A stretch of DNA of 5,850 bases from Actinomycetota bacterium (GTDB lineage Bacteria; Actinomycetota; Actinomycetes; Nanopelagicales; Nanopelagicaceae). Positions 5,563 to 5,850 of this stretch are shown here, piece after piece (within the stretch, counting starts at the first letter, position 1; every line of letters begins with the position of its first letter). The notes beneath the pieces are model-generated. The model was not told the DNA's origin and did not search any database. It was given only the letters and a program-made list of their open reading frames with translations. The stretch spans positions 1-5,850 of the forward strand of contig WLDY01000046.1 of assembly GCA_009704555.1 (NCBI GenBank), given 5' to 3'. The position numbers and the translations under genes are program-made.

Positions 5563-5850
5563 CTACTTCGAGGAGCCGTCAGCAGCGGCATCGAGGGCGA
5601 AGGTGAACTTCGGCTCCCACGTGAGCGTCACTGGATCACCTTTGACGAGATCCGGAGCACCACCATCGTTCTGTTCGAAGACCACCAATTCTTGCTTCCA
5701 TGGCATCTCAACGAGGTATTGCGTGCTCACTCCGGTGAAAGAGATGTCGGTGATCTTGCCGCCAGTCAAGACATTCCCAGAGACGCTATCGCCAGGATCA
5801 TGGAGATTGAACTTCTCAGGTCTGATGCCGACCTTGAGCGATTTACCCGT
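5563..5850 (-). CDS. potA: Spermidine/putrescine ABC transporter ATP-binding protein PotA, C-terminal part only
   Basis: The frame is open from the right edge to a TAG at 5563, showing the last 95 residues of a larger protein. The nucleotide-binding domain is outside the window, so no Walker or signature motifs can be checked. The visible part starts TGKSLKVGIRPEKFNL; the GIRPEK motif is the usual opening strand of the C-terminal TOBE-type regulatory domain of PotA-like ATPases. Further strands follow (GKITDISFTGVSTQYLVEM), then VTLTWEPKFTFAL near the end. The position 8 nt before potB fits the ATPase of the first transporter. The identification rests on this domain and the gene order; a related MalK/CysA-type ATPase would look similar, but the neighbours make PotA much more likely. 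Confidence 0.85.
   Translation of the reverse strand, partial: TGKSLKVGIRPEKFNLHDPGDSVSGNVLTGGKITDISFTGVSTQYLVEMPWKQELVVFEQNDGGAPDLVKGDPVTLTWEPKFTFALDAAADGSSK

Overview
The window holds seven genes, all on the minus strand and all encoding parts of ABC importers of the polyamine/opine/phosphonate type. Reading in the direction of transcription (high to low coordinates), the first block is the C-terminal end of a PotA-type ATPase (cut by the right edge), then potB and potC. Next is a 111-bp spacer, then a second system in the order ATPase (ydcT-like), lipoprotein binding protein (ydcS-like), permease 1 (ydcU-like) and permease 2 (ydcV-like, cut by the left edge). No RNA genes, mobile elements, CRISPR arrays or broken genes are visible, and no gene-less stretch exceeds 111 bp.

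Organism: base composition looks like the low-to-mid 50s % G+C (estimated by eye from a few lines). The YdcS-like protein carries a lipobox with the modified Cys at residue 22, whereas the E. coli protein is a soluble periplasmic protein. A lipid-anchored binding protein is what single-membrane bacteria use, and together with the G+C this makes an actinobacterium or similar monoderm plausible. That is an inference; no marker gene settles it.

How the genes work together: PotA/PotB/PotC would form one polyamine-type permease, whose binding protein is not in the window and presumably lies beyond the right edge. YdcT/S/U/V would form a complete second importer. In E. coli the YdcSTUV system is linked to putrescine uptake. 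The two sets belong to distinguishable subfamilies: PotB/PotC-like versus YdcU/YdcV-like, the latter recognised by the LPIALPGIVTG and HATFC...VFNN motifs of the second permease and by the whole binding protein. They are therefore not a recent tandem duplication.

Regulatory structure: the potB/potC genes overlap by 4 nt, and ydcU/ydcV are 2 nt apart. The 111-bp spacer carries a possible promoter with inverted repeats over its -10/-35 spacer. The most striking non-coding signal is that the binding-protein gene is bracketed by two RNA hairpins, each with a hyperstable tetraloop: a small UUCG hairpin just before it and a perfect 13-bp GNRA-capped stem just after it, neither with a U-tract. This suggests that the ydcS segment of the mRNA is stabilised or processed separately, giving excess binding protein. 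I see no truly new protein system here.
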